Below, one piece after another: positions 7,187 through 16,078 of a DNA stretch of 64,000 nucleotides. The notes beneath the pieces were generated by a model that saw nothing but the letters and a program-made list of their open reading frames with translations, was not told the DNA's origin and made no database searches. This stretch comes from Actinoplanes missouriensis 431. Lineage in GTDB: Bacteria > Actinomycetota > Actinomycetes > Mycobacteriales > Micromonosporaceae. Numbering within the stretch: the stretch's first letter is position 1; each line of letters opens with the position of its first letter. Location of the stretch: contig NC_017093.1 in assembly GCF_000284295.1 (NCBI RefSeq), positions 682,001 to 746,000 on the forward strand. Reading direction: 5' to 3'. Both the position numbers and the translations under genes were made by a program.

Positions 7187-10165
7187 GTGAGCACGGGATC
7201 CTCGGCCCAGGCTGCACGACGTGGCCTTCCGCGGCTTCGCGACGCGCGCATGCGCGCCAAACTCGCCGCCCTGCTCTTCCTGCCGCTGGCCGCGGTGCTG
7301 ATCCTCGCGACCGTCCGGCTCGGCGAGGTCGGCGAGCGGGCCACTGACGCCGGCCGGGTGGCCGACCTGACCAGCCTCGGCAGTGAACTCTCCCGGCTGA
7401 CCGGTCTGCTGCACGACGAGCGGATGGCGGCGCTCGCGTACCTCGCGGTGCCGGACGCCGCGGACACCGGGTACCGGGAAGCGGTCAAGGCGGTGGACGC
7501 ACAGGCACAGGTCGTCGGTACCCGCCGTGCCGCGGTTGACGGGATCCCGGCCATGGTCGACCAGCGGCTCACCCAGGCCGACACCGCGTTGCGCGCCCTG
7601 CCGGAACTGCGCCGGACCGTCGCCGACCGGTCCGCGACGGTGCCGGAGACCGCCGGGCGGTACGGGGACGCGATCGCCGGGATGGGCGGCTTCACCGCGA
7701 CGGTGAGCCGGATCGCCGAACCGGGACCCGTCGCGGACGGCCTGCGGACACTCGCCGCCTTCAGCCGGATCGAGACGGCCGCTGCCACGCAGGCGACGGT
7801 GACGTTCGTAGCCCGTACCAGCGGGGGGTTGAACGCCGATCGGCAGCAAGCTATCGTCGCGGCGCAAGCCACCCGCCGGGAGGCCCTGGCCGACCTCCGG
7901 TCGGTCGCGACCCCGCAGCAGATCGCCCTGGTCGAGACCGTGGCCGAGGACGAGGCCGTGACCCGCGCCGACACGCTCTCCACCCCGTCGGGCGGGCTCG
8001 CCGGAACCGCGCCGAACGATGTCGTCGAGGCCTTCGGCACGGTGACCCGGCTGCTGGGCGCGGCCGAGTCGCAGATCGACGAGCAGGTGGTCGCGACCGC
8101 GCGCGACAGCAGCAGCGACACCTCCCGGCGGGCCACCGTCGAGTTCGTCCTGGTGCTGCTCGTGCTGCTGGCCGCGGTCATCGTCGCGATCTACCTGGGC
8201 CGCTCGATGCACCTCGCGGTGCGGCGCCTGCGGGAGGGCGCGCTCGCGGTGGCGAACCGGGATCTTCCCGAGGCCGTGACTCGTTTGCAGGACGTGGAGA
8301 ACCTGGGCGAGGGCGGCGTCGACCGGATCGTCGCGCAGACCCGGGACCCGATCCCGGTCACCGAGAACGACGAGTTCGGCCAGGTGGCCGAGGCCTTCAA
8401 CATGGTGCACCGGGAGGCGATCCGGGTCGCGGCCGAGCAGGCCGCGCTGCGGACCAGTGTCTCGACCATGTTCCTCAGCCTGGCCCGGCGCAGTCAGAAC
8501 CTGGTCGACCGGATGATCGGCGAGCTCGACCAGATCGAGCGGATGGAGGAGGACCCGAAGCGGCTCGCCCGCCTCTTCGAGCTGGACCACCTCGCCACCC
8601 GGATGCGCCGCAACGACGAGAACCTGCTGGTGCTGGCCGGCGCCGAGGTCGGCTCGCCACGCCGCGAGGACGCGCTGCTGATCGACGCGATCCGGGCCGC
8701 GCAGTCCGAGGTCGAGCTCTACCACCGGATCGAGTTCGGTTCGATCGACACCGACGTGCTGGTCTCGGCCGCGTCCGTCAACGACGTGGTACGCCTGATC
8801 GCCGAGCTGCTCGACAACGCGACCCGGTTCTCCCCGCCGTCGACCGTGGTGATGGCGCACGGCGGCCGGGTGGGTGACCACGCCGTGGTCCAGGTCGAGG
8901 ACCGTGGACTCGGCATCTCCGCCGACCAGATGGAGCTGATCAACCGCCGGTTGACCGAGCCGTCCGAAGTGGACGTCAGCGCGTTCCGGCTGATGGGCTT
9001 CGCGGTGATCGGACGGCTCGCGGCCCGGCACGGGATCGGCGTCGAGCTGCTGCCGGGCAGCGAGGGCGGCACGATCGCCGAGATCACGTTGCCGGCTGAT
9101 GTGGTGGTTCTGCCGGGTACGCAGGCCGCGCCTCAGCGGGCGGCCAGCTGGACCCGGCCGGGACCGCCGCCGGTCCCGTCGGGCACGGGCTTCCCGGCGG
9201 CGCGGCCGGAAGCGCGGCCACCGGTCCGGAGTGTGGCGATGCCGGCCGAGCCGGTGTTCCGCAAGCCGGTGTCGCTGAGTGGACCGGCGTCCGATTTGGA
9301 TCTCGCACCCACGCCGGATCGGCCGCCTCTGCCGACCCGGGCGCCGGGGTCGCCCGCGCCGGTTGCGGAAAGTTTCGCGGGGGCCTTCGTGCCGGCTGTG
9401 GAGACGCCTCCGGGCGCTTTCGCGGCGGCCCCGGAAACGCGGCCGGGCTCGGAAGCTCTGCTGGACGACAAGATTCAGCTGGAGATGCAGCACAACTGGT
9501 TCGATCGGAGTGCGGACGTGCACGGGCAGGTGGGGATGCCGACGGCGGGTTACGCGCCTCCGCCGGCGCCGGTTTCGGCCCCGGCCGCGTCGCCGGTCGC
9601 CGCATCTCCCGTCTCGGCTCCTCCGGCCTCCGCTCCTCCGGTCTCCGCCCCTTCGGCCGCGATGCCGAGGGTGGCCATGCCGCCGGTCTCCGCGCCGCCG
9701 GTATCAGCGTCGTCGGTTTCCGCGTCGTCGGTTTCCGCGCCGCCCGTGTCAGCACCGCCCGTGTCCGCGCCTATGTCAGCGCCGCCGGTTTCGGCGTTCC
9801 CGGTTTCCGGGTCGCCCGTCTCGGCTCCGGCGGGTGCTCCGGCGGCGGCTACAGTTCCGAGGCCTCGGCAGGCCGCTGAGGACCGGTGGCGGACCACGGC
9901 CGACGACGGCTGGCAGCGGGCGATGGCCGCGGCCGTGCCACAGGACGCCGGAACCACCCGGTCCGGGCTGCCCAAACGGATACCGCAGGCGCAGCTGGTG
10001 CCCGGCGGTGTGGAGAACACAGCGCGGACCCAACACCGTCGCAACCCGGAGGAGGTCCGGGGACTGCTGTCCTCGTACCACCGCGGGGTGCAACGAGGGC
10101 GGACGGACGGCGTTGCCGAATCCGCCGTCACAGCGACACATGCTCCTAAGGAGAAAGAACAGTGA
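7187..10165 (+). CDS. cvnA: conservon sensor-kinase-like ATPase CvnA
   Basis: 992 residues, GTG start with AAGGAGAT just upstream. Residues 1-50 contain a membrane segment. An all-helical extracytoplasmic nitrate/nitrite-sensor-like region spans about 60-310, then a second TM (near 320-345), a HAMP-like linker and a kinase-type dimerisation region (TMFLSLARRSQNLVDRMIGE). The HATPase_c domain has N-box LLDNATRFSPP and a GLGIS G-box. The last 350 residues are Pro/Ala/Ser-rich, with many PPVSAP-like units. Conservon CvnA proteins act with CvnB-D as a membrane-linked, G-protein-like signalling complex. The stop overlaps the cvnB start by 4 nt. Confidence 0.92.
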   Translation: MSTGSSAQAARRGLPRLRDARMRAKLAALLFLPLAAVLILATVRLGEVGERATDAGRVADLTSLGSELSRLTGLLHDERMAALAYLAVPDAADTGYREAVKAVDAQAQVVGTRRAAVDGIPAMVDQRLTQADTALRALPELRRTVADRSATVPETAGRYGDAIAGMGGFTATVSRIAEPGPVADGLRTLAAFSRIETAAATQATVTFVARTSGGLNADRQQAIVAAQATRREALADLRSVATPQQIALVETVAEDEAVTRADTLSTPSGGLAGTAPNDVVEAFGTVTRLLGAAESQIDEQVVATARDSSSDTSRRATVEFVLVLLVLLAAVIVAIYLGRSMHLAVRRLREGALAVANRDLPEAVTRLQDVENLGEGGVDRIVAQTRDPIPVTENDEFGQVAEAFNMVHREAIRVAAEQAALRTSVSTMFLSLARRSQNLVDRMIGELDQIERMEEDPKRLARLFELDHLATRMRRNDENLLVLAGAEVGSPRREDALLIDAIRAAQSEVELYHRIEFGSIDTDVLVSAASVNDVVRLIAELLDNATRFSPPSTVVMAHGGRVGDHAVVQVEDRGLGISADQMELINRRLTEPSEVDVSAFRLMGFAVIGRLAARHGIGVELLPGSEGGTIAEITLPADVVVLPGTQAAPQRAASWTRPGPPPVPSGTGFPAARPEARPPVRSVAMPAEPVFRKPVSLSGPASDLDLAPTPDRPPLPTRAPGSPAPVAESFAGAFVPAVETPPGAFAAAPETRPGSEALLDDKIQLEMQHNWFDRSADVHGQVGMPTAGYAPPPAPVSAPAASPVAASPVSAPPASAPPVSAPSAAMPRVAMPPVSAPPVSASSVSASSVSAPPVSAPPVSAPMSAPPVSAFPVSGSPVSAPAGAPAAATVPRPRQAAEDRWRTTADDGWQRAMAAAVPQDAGTTRSGLPKRIPQAQLVPGGVENTARTQHRRNPEEVRGLLSSYHRGVQRGRTDGVAESAVTATHAPKEKEQ

Positions 10166-10569
10166 CCAGGCCCCCCACCATGCACGACATGGGCTGGCTG
10201 CTCAGCAACTTCGCCGACAGCATCGCCGGTATCGCGCACGTGATCGCGGTCTCGGCGGACGGGCTGCTGCTGGCCTCCTCGCGTGACCTGCCAGCGGACC
10301 GGGCGGACCAGCTCGCGGCGATCACCTCCGGCGTGGTCAGCCTCACCGACGGTGCGTCCCGGATGTTCAATGCCGGACAGGTGCAACAGACCATCATCGA
10401 AATGGACAGCGGTTATCTTTTCCTGATGTCCATCAGCGACGGTTCGTCGATGGCTGTTCTGGCGGCGCGAAGCTGCGATGTCGGCCAGGTCGGCTACGAG
10501 ATGGCTCTGCTGGTGGAACGGGTCGGCGCGGCACTGTCGCCGGCGCCACGCGAGGCCGTCAGTTACTAG
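10162..10569 (+). CDS. cvnB: roadblock/LC7 protein CvnB
   Basis: 135 residues with a GTG start inside the cvnA stop (GTGA) and AAGGAGAAA upstream. It is a single roadblock/LC7 domain (MGWLLSNFADSIAGIAHVIAVSADGLLLASS to the C-terminus), the fold used by GTPase-activating and scaffold partners of small GTPases. In conservons it is thought to bridge the CvnA ATPase and the CvnD GTPase. Length and sequence are typical. Confidence 0.95.
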   Translation: MTRPPTMHDMGWLLSNFADSIAGIAHVIAVSADGLLLASSRDLPADRADQLAAITSGVVSLTDGASRMFNAGQVQQTIIEMDSGYLFLMSISDGSSMAVLAARSCDVGQVGYEMALLVERVGAALSPAPREAVSY

Positions 10570-10614
10570 ACGCCGGGGGCCGCTGGCCTCCGGTGGGGAC
10601 GAGGTGACCGCGAC

Positions 10615-10977
10615 ATGGCAGAGCCGCACGATCCCCGGGGCAACCTGGTGCGGCCGTACGCGGTCACCCGCGGCCGGACCGAGCCGATCCGGGACATCCC
10701 GATCGAGGCGGTCCTGGTCGCGAGCGGGGCGGCCGTACAGGAAGCGCGGTTCGCCGGACATGACAAGTACCGCATCGCCGTGCTGTGCGAGCCGAAGGCG
10801 CAGTCGCTCGCGGAGCTCGCGGCGCTGACCCGGTTACCACTGGGGGTGACCCGGGTGCTCGTCGCCGACATGGTCGCCGATGGGCTTTTGACGCTGCACA
10901 GTGCCGCTCCGCGAACCGGTTTCGCGGAGCGGATGGATCTTCTGGGAAGGGTGTTGGGTGGACTACGCAAGCTCTGA
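10615..10977 (+). CDS. cvnC: DUF742 protein CvnC
   Basis: 120 residues, ATG start. DUF742 family: N-terminal VRPYAVTRGRTEP motif, then a winged-helix-like part (ESLAELAALTRLPLGVTRVLVADMVADG) ending FAERMDLLGRVLGGLRKL. Always found between CvnB and CvnD; its biochemical role is not settled. The 3' end overlaps cvnD by 20 nt. Confidence 0.94.
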   Translation: MAEPHDPRGNLVRPYAVTRGRTEPIRDIPIEAVLVASGAAVQEARFAGHDKYRIAVLCEPKAQSLAELAALTRLPLGVTRVLVADMVADGLLTLHSAAPRTGFAERMDLLGRVLGGLRKL

Positions 10978-11578
10978 GGGGGCCGGAGCGCGTCCCACGG
11001 AGATCACCTCCGCGAAGATCGTCGTCGCTGGTGGCTTCGGTGTGGGCAAGACGACGCTCGTCGGTGCCGTCTCCGAGATCGACCCGCTGACCACCGAGGC
11101 CGTGATGACCTCGGCGGGTGAGGGGATCGACGATGCCTCGAAGGTGCCCGGCAAGGAGTCGACCACGGTGGCGATGGACTTCGGCCGGATCACCATGGCC
11201 GAGGACCTGATCCTCTACCTGTTCGGGACACCGGGGCAGACCCGGTTCTGGTTCATGTGGGACGAGTTGATCCGCGGCGCGGTCGGGGCGGCCGTGCTCG
11301 TCGACACCCGGCGGCTCACCGACGCGTTCGCGCCGCTGGACTACTTCGAGAACCGGCACCTGCCGTACCTCGTCGCGGTGAACTGCTTCGACGGCGCTCC
11401 CCGGTACGAGCCGGAGGAGGTGCGCGAGGCGCTCGCCATTCCGCCCCGGGTGCCGCTGCTGATGTGCGACGCGCGCCATCGGGAGTCGGCGAAAGCGGTG
11501 CTGATCGGGGTGGTCGAGCACGCGATGGCCACGCTCGTCGCCGAGCATGAGGGAAATCAACCCGCGCCGGTCGGCTGA
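10958..11578 (+). CDS. cvnD: Ras-like GTPase CvnD
   Basis: 206 residues from GTG 10958, chosen because GGGAAGG lies 7 nt upstream. Walker A is GGFGVGKTT (near residues 25-33). The switch region holds TTVAMDFGRI, and the G3-equivalent LFGTPGQTRFWFMWDEL is the typical conservon variant of DxxGQ. NCFDG is the NKxD-equivalent. It is the GTP-hydrolysing output unit of the conservon. Last gene of the operon; a GC-rich hairpin follows at 11621-11645. Confidence 0.94.
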   Translation: MDYASSEGAGARPTEITSAKIVVAGGFGVGKTTLVGAVSEIDPLTTEAVMTSAGEGIDDASKVPGKESTTVAMDFGRITMAEDLILYLFGTPGQTRFWFMWDELIRGAVGAAVLVDTRRLTDAFAPLDYFENRHLPYLVAVNCFDGAPRYEPEEVREALAIPPRVPLLMCDARHRESAKAVLIGVVEHAMATLVAEHEGNQPAPVG

Positions 11579-11620
11579 GCCGCCCACCTCAGCCATGCTC
11601 CGGTAGCGAAAGTCGCCGGA

Positions 11621-11645
11621 CGGCCCGGGCCCCGCGCCCGGGCCG
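11621..11645. terminator. hairpin between convergent cvnD and HemD-like gene
   Basis: CGGCCCGGGC, 5-nt loop, GCCCGGGCCG: a perfect 10-bp stem between two converging genes. There is no T-run, as is usual in actinomycetes. Confidence 0.65.
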
Positions 11646-11711
11646 CGCGGCTTCTCGGGGACTCCTCGGGTGCGGTTGGGGAGGGCTTCGGGCGTACCCG
11701 ATGGGTGATTT

Positions 11712-12857
11712 TCAGGCGGGAAGCCGGTAGCCGCGCTTGACGACGGTCTGGACCACACCGGGTACGGCAAGACCGGCGCGCAGGCGGGCGACGGCCATCT
11801 CGACGGCGTGTTCGTCGGCGCCGCGCGGAAGTGATTGCAGGAGCGCGGCGCGGGAGAGGACCCGTCCGGGTGAACCGGCGAGCTCGCGGAGGACCGCCAT
11901 CGGGGCCGGCGCCAGGGGGCGGAGTTCGCCGTCGACGATCGCCGCGTGGCCGCGCAGCGTCAGGGAATGGCCGGCCACCTCCAGGGTGACGGCGCGTTTC
12001 GGCAGCTCGTCGACGATCGTGCGGACGAGGGCGCTGAGCCGGGCGCGACCCGGAGTGACGACCGGGATGCCCTGACGGCGCAGCGGCGCTGCGGTGACAG
12101 GTCCGACACAGGCTGCCAGGACGTCGCCGCGCAGCGAGTCGAAGAGGGCGTCGGCACCGGTGCCGGCGGCGCGCAGCACGGCCTGGACCGCGGCGGCCGA
12201 CGTGAACGTCACGGTGTCCACCAGCTTGCCGATGATCAGATCGACCAGCCGGTGCAGCGGCGCCTGATCGACGGGCGGCGCCCAGCGGTAGACCGGCGCC
12301 TCGATCACCCGGGCGCCGGCCCGCTGCAATGCCTCGGTGTACTCCGGCTGACTGTCGCCGTGCAGCTGCAGGGCCACCGTGAGACCGGTCAGGCCGCGGG
12401 CGGTCAGGTGGTCGACGACCTCCTCGTAACCCTCGCCGTCGGGTGTCCACTGCTCGTGCAGACCGGCGGTGCGGACCGCGGCGCGTGCCTTCGGCCCACG
12501 GGCCACCAGGTACGCCCGGGACAGCACCGACCGCAGCGGCTCGGCAAGACCCCACCCCTCCGCGGCCTCCAGCCAGCCACGCATGCCGATACCCGTGTTG
12601 ACCAGCACGATGTCGGGTGGCGTGTCGAGGCAGGCCCGGGTCGCGGCGCGCAGTTCGGCGTCGTCGGCGATCGGGACGATGCGCAGGGCCGGCGCCAGCA
12701 CCACGCGGGCGCCGCGGGCTTCGAGGAGGGTGGCGAGCTCGTCCTTGCGGCCGTCGGCGGTCACGCCGATCGTGTAACCGGAGAGGGCCGCCGCCGGCTC
12801 CGCGAGGGCGGCAGCGGTCAGCGCGGCCCGGCGGGCGCCGGGGGGCCGGTCGGTCAT
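11712..12857 (-). CDS. uroporphyrinogen-III synthase domain fused to winged-helix DNA-binding domain
   Basis: 381 residues from the ATG at 12857. Residues about 20-280 are a HemD-like bilobed domain (YTIGVTADGRKDELATLLEA to GIPVVTPGRARLSALVR). The C-terminal 90 residues are an OmpR/PhoB-type winged helix (LEVAGHSLTLRGHAAIVDGE, then VEMAVARLRAGLAVPGVVQTVVKRGYRLP). This architecture is known in actinobacteria as a regulator often tied to nitrate/nitrite genes; whether the HemD lobe is enzymatic here is unknown. No Shine-Dalgarno is seen. The region just upstream is an 18-bp tandem repeat that stays open in the same frame, so a longer protein cannot be excluded. Confidence 0.85.
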   Translation of the reverse strand: MTDRPPGARRAALTAAALAEPAAALSGYTIGVTADGRKDELATLLEARGARVVLAPALRIVPIADDAELRAATRACLDTPPDIVLVNTGIGMRGWLEAAEGWGLAEPLRSVLSRAYLVARGPKARAAVRTAGLHEQWTPDGEGYEEVVDHLTARGLTGLTVALQLHGDSQPEYTEALQRAGARVIEAPVYRWAPPVDQAPLHRLVDLIIGKLVDTVTFTSAAAVQAVLRAAGTGADALFDSLRGDVLAACVGPVTAAPLRRQGIPVVTPGRARLSALVRTIVDELPKRAVTLEVAGHSLTLRGHAAIVDGELRPLAPAPMAVLRELAGSPGRVLSRAALLQSLPRGADEHAVEMAVARLRAGLAVPGVVQTVVKRGYRLPA

Positions 12858-12866
12858 CGGCAAGCC

Positions 12867-12932
12867 GGCTTGCTCGTGCCGCCTGGCTTGCTCGTGCCGC
12901 CTGGCTTGCTCGTGCCGCCTGGCTTGCTCGTG
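12867..12932. repeat. 18-bp tandem repeat, 3.7 copies
   Basis: Unit GGCTTGCTCGTGCCGCCT, identical in each copy, ending about 10 bp upstream of the HemD-like start codon at 12857. It is a multiple of three, so copy-number change would keep reading frames open. Confidence 0.95.
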
Positions 12933-13549
12933 TCGAGAAGTCGCGGCGTGGCCGAACGGTCCACCGAAGGGCACGCTCGAAGCCCGCCGTCCTCGGCGTC
13001 GACCCGCTCCCATGTCACGCCTGCGGTCCTCGCCGTACCTCCGTCCGGGGCACGCCGCGACTCCTCCTCGCCGCACCGGCGAACCGGCCCGGCGGACATC
13101 GTCAGGTCCGTCCTCAACCCTGACGATGGTTCCTCCATGGTGCGCCCGTGAAGGCGGCATCGGCGAATCCCGGGCCGCATCTTCTCCAGAACCGCACCGT
13201 TGGGCATGACGGAAGCGTGCCGGGGTCTGATTTCGGAAGAGCGTCCCATTTGTTTCAAGCCTGCTAAGTCAGGCAGGGTGGGCTGCAGCACCCGATTAGG
13301 GGGCCTCGGCAGGGCGGGGTATGCTTGCCTCGTTTGGGGTTCCGCCGGGGCTGAGTGTCTGCAACCAGGATGCTCGCCGGTTCTTTGGTGCCCTAATCAC
13401 CGCCTGTTTTGACCACTCGTCGCGTAGCCGGGTATTGTTGCCTGCTGTTGTGCGACTGTTGCGAGTGGTCCCTATGCGGGGTCGCTTGACGCATCGGCTT
13501 GATGCGACCAGCGCGCGCCCCCAGACCGACGACGAGACAAGGTAATTCT
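12933..13549. other. intergenic region upstream of rplM
   Basis: About 620 bp without a gene I can support. A minus-strand frame (start 13291, stop 12854, 145 codons, overlapping the HemD-like start as ATGA) is open but lacks a recognisable product. The right end holds the rplM promoter and a leader of about 100 nt with a small stem (CGCATC/GATGCG) that may be a ribosomal-protein leader. Confidence 0.5.
13409..13438 (+). promoter_or_regulatory. rplM-rpsI promoter
   Basis: TTGACC (13409-13414), 18-nt spacer, TATTGT (13433-13438): a good sigma-70 (HrdB-type) promoter about 110 nt before rplM. Confidence 0.75.
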
Positions 13550-13993
13550 GTGCGTACGTACAGCCCGAAGCCGGGTGAGATCGAGCGTCAGTGGCACATT
13601 ATCGACGCTTCTGACGTCGTTCTGGGTCGCCTGGCCACCCACACCGCGAACCTCCTCCGCGGCAAGCACAAGCCCACGTTCGCCCCGCACGTCGACACCG
13701 GCGACTTCGTGGTGATCATCAACGCGGGCAAGGTCGCGCTGACCGGCAACAAGCGGCAGACCAAGGTCGCCTACCGCCACTCGGGTTACCCGGGTGGTCT
13801 GAAGCAGGTCGGTTACGAGGAGCTGCTCACCAAGCGCCCCGAGAAGGCGATCGAGCTGGCCGTCAAGGGCATGCTCCCGCACAACAAGCTTGCGCGGCAG
13901 ATCATCAAGAAGCTGAAGGTCTACCCGGGCGCTGAGCACCCGCACGCCGCTCAGCAGCCGCAGCCGTTCGAAATCAAGCAGATCGCGCAGTGA
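13550..13993 (+). CDS. rplM: 50S ribosomal protein L13
   Basis: 147 residues, GTG start with AAGG upstream. Typical uL13 sequence: [29 protein letters not shown], then [18 protein letters not shown], and [22 protein letters not shown]. Assembles early on 23S rRNA. Cotranscribed with rpsI, 20 nt downstream, the universal pairing. Confidence 0.98.
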   Translation: MRTYSPKPGEIERQWHIIDASDVVLGRLATHTANLLRGKHKPTFAPHVDTGDFVVIINAGKVALTGNKRQTKVAYRHSGYPGGLKQVGYEELLTKRPEKAIELAVKGMLPHNKLARQIIKKLKVYPGAEHPHAAQQPQPFEIKQIAQ

Positions 13994-14013
13994 GCGCGGG
14001 AGAAGGCAGCAGC

Positions 14014-14523
14014 ATGACCGATATCACCGAGCCGGAGACCGTCGAGACGGTCGAGACGGTCGAGGAGCCCGCTGAGGAGACGGTCGTCGTCGTCGAGACG
14101 CCCGCGCCGGCCCCGGTCCGCGCTCCGCGCCCCGGTGACCGTCCGGTCCAGACGGTCGGCCGCCGCAAGGAGGCCATCGTCCGGGTGCGCCTCGTGCCCG
14201 GCAGCGGCAAGATCACCTGCAACAACCGCGACCTCGAGAACTACTTCCCGAGCAAGGTGAACCAGCAGCTCATCCGTGAGCCGCTCGTGACCACCGAGCG
14301 CGGCGAGCAGTTCGACGTCATCGCGAACCTGCGTGGCGGCGGCATCACCGGCCAGGCCGGCGCGCTGCGTCTCGCGATCGCCCGCGCCCTCATCGCGCTC
14401 GAGCCGGACGACCGGCCGGCGCTGAAGAAGGCCGGCTTCCTGACCCGTGACGCTCGGGTCAAGGAAAGCAAGAAGTACGGTCTCAAGAAGGCCCGTAAGG
14501 CTCCGCAGTACTCGAAGCGCTGA
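14014..14523 (+). CDS. rpsI: 30S ribosomal protein S9
   Basis: 169 residues from ATG 14014, preferred over a GTG at 13990 because GAGAAGG lies 7 nt upstream. The first 45 residues are an acidic/Pro extension ([14 protein letters not shown]), common in actinobacteria. The S9 core follows ([25 protein letters not shown]) and ends in the invariant SKR tail that reaches the P-site tRNA. Followed by a strong hairpin terminator. Confidence 0.98.
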   Translation: MTDITEPETVETVETVEEPAEETVVVVETPAPAPVRAPRPGDRPVQTVGRRKEAIVRVRLVPGSGKITCNNRDLENYFPSKVNQQLIREPLVTTERGEQFDVIANLRGGGITGQAGALRLAIARALIALEPDDRPALKKAGFLTRDARVKESKKYGLKKARKAPQYSKR

Positions 14524-14542
14524 TTTTTGCGCCGCTTCTGAC

Positions 14543-14589
14543 CGACGGCCGAGCGCACCCCGGATGGCTAGGGGCGTGCTCGGCCGTCG
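14543..14589 (+). terminator. terminator after rpsI
   Basis: Stem CGACGGCCGAGC pairing with GCTCGGCCGTCG, extended by a partly paired GC section, loop GGATGGCTA. Confidence 0.8.
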
Positions 14590-14688
14590 CTGTATTCGAC
14601 ACCCTCCCAACCAGCCGTTCCGGTACTCGGAGAACAAGCGTCCCTGGGGCAGTCTTGGGTCACGTGTCACCGGCGAAAGGAAGCCACC

Positions 14689-16041
14689 ATGGGGCGACTC
14701 TTCGGCACCGACGGCGTTCGCGGTCTTGCGAACGGCGATCTGCTCACCCCCGAACTCGCCCTCTCGGTCGCGGTCGCTGCCGCCCGGGTGCTGGTCGAGA
14801 CCGACAGCAGCCACCAGCCGCTCGCGATCGTCGGGCGTGACCCGCGGGCCAGCGGCGAGATGCTGGAGGCCGCGGTCGTCGCCGGCCTGACCAGCGCCGG
14901 CGCCAACGTGGTCCGGGTCGGCGTGCTGCCCACGCCGGCGGTGGCGTACCTGGTCGGGCAGACGAACGCCGACCTCGGTGTGATGCTGTCCGCCTCGCAC
15001 AACCCCATGCCGGACAACGGGATCAAGCTGTTCGCCGCCGGTGGCGCCAAGCTGCCGGACGATCTGGAGGCGAAGATCGAGCAGGCCGTCGCGGACGGGC
15101 ACGGCCTGGTCGGCCGGCCGACCGGCGCCGCCATCGGCCGGGTGCACGACCTTCTCGACGGCGCCGAGCACTACATCAAGCACCTGATCGAGGCGACCCC
15201 GCACCCGCTGGCCGGGCTCAAGGTCGTGGTGGACTGCGCGAACGGCGCGGCGAGCGACGTGGCCCCGGTGGCCTACCGCGAGGCCGGCGCCGAGGTCATC
15301 GCGATCCACGCCGAGCCGGACGGGCTCAACATCAACGAAGAGTGCGGCTCCACCCACCTGGACAAGGTGCGCGAGGCCGTGCTCGCCGAAGGCGCCGACC
15401 TCGGTCTGGCGCACGACGGCGACGCCGACCGCTGCCTCGCGGTGACCGCCGCCGGCGACGTCGTCGACGGCGACCAGATCATGGCGATCCTGGCGCTTGC
15501 CATGCGCGACGCCGGCACGCTCACCGACAACACGCTCGTCGCCACCGTGATGAGCAACCTCGGTCTGCGGATCGCGATGAAGCAGTCCGGCATCCGGCTG
15601 CTGGAGACCAAGGTCGGCGATCGGTACGTGCTGGAGGAGCTGCAGAACGGCGACTACGCGCTCGGCGGCGAGCAGAGCGGGCACATCGTGATGCCGGCCT
15701 ACGCCACCACCGGCGACGGCGTGCTGACCGGCCTGCACCTGATGGCCCAGATCGCGGCGAGCGGCAAGTCCCTCGCCGATCTGGCGGCCGTGGTGCACAA
15801 GCTGCCCCAGGTGCTGATCAACGTACGGGTCGGTGACCGCGAGGCCGGCGCCGCGGCTCCCACCGTGCAGGCCGCCGTGGCCCTCGCCGAGAACGAGCTG
15901 GGCGAGACCGGCCGGGTGCTGCTGCGCCCGTCGGGCACCGAGCCGCTGGTCCGGGTGATGGTCGAGGCCGCCACCGAGGACAAGGCGCGCAGCGTGGCCG
16001 AGCGGATCGCCGACGAGGTACGGGCCGCCAGCCCGGCGTGA
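14689..16041 (+). CDS. glmM: phosphoglucosamine mutase
   Basis: 450 residues, ATG with AAAGGAAG upstream. Converts glucosamine-6-phosphate to glucosamine-1-phosphate for UDP-GlcNAc and peptidoglycan. Features: N-terminal [12 protein letters not shown], active phosphoserine loop SASHNP (about residue 103), metal site HDGDADRC, sugar loop GGEQSGHIV and phosphate loop [16 protein letters not shown]. Full family length. GlmS, which makes its substrate, is encoded 2.1 kb downstream on the same strand. Confidence 0.98.
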   Translation: MGRLFGTDGVRGLANGDLLTPELALSVAVAAARVLVETDSSHQPLAIVGRDPRASGEMLEAAVVAGLTSAGANVVRVGVLPTPAVAYLVGQTNADLGVMLSASHNPMPDNGIKLFAAGGAKLPDDLEAKIEQAVADGHGLVGRPTGAAIGRVHDLLDGAEHYIKHLIEATPHPLAGLKVVVDCANGAASDVAPVAYREAGAEVIAIHAEPDGLNINEECGSTHLDKVREAVLAEGADLGLAHDGDADRCLAVTAAGDVVDGDQIMAILALAMRDAGTLTDNTLVATVMSNLGLRIAMKQSGIRLLETKVGDRYVLEELQNGDYALGGEQSGHIVMPAYATTGDGVLTGLHLMAQIAASGKSLADLAAVVHKLPQVLINVRVGDREAGAAAPTVQAAVALAENELGETGRVLLRPSGTEPLVRVMVEAATEDKARSVAERIADEVRAASPA

Positions 16042-16050
16042 CGTTTCACC

Positions 16051-16078
16051 GAAGGGGCTCTTCTAGAAGGGCCCCTTC
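16051..16078. terminator. bidirectional terminator between glmM and aminotransferase gene
   Basis: GAAGGGGC and GCCCCTTC arms around a 12-nt loop. The right arm is the last codons of the minus-strand aminotransferase gene. Confidence 0.7.

Noticed and set aside
6920-9523. 867-codon minus-strand frame over cvnA
   Set aside because: Shadow of cvnA; no domains and an Arg/His/Gly-rich composition.
12867-12932. CRISPR or attachment site
   Set aside because: Units are contiguous without spacers, and there is no integrase or tRNA gene nearby.
13158-13291. Longer start for the HemD/wHTH gene beyond the tandem repeat
   Set aside because: The added residues are low-complexity with no homology I recognise; kept only as a possibility in the gene entry.
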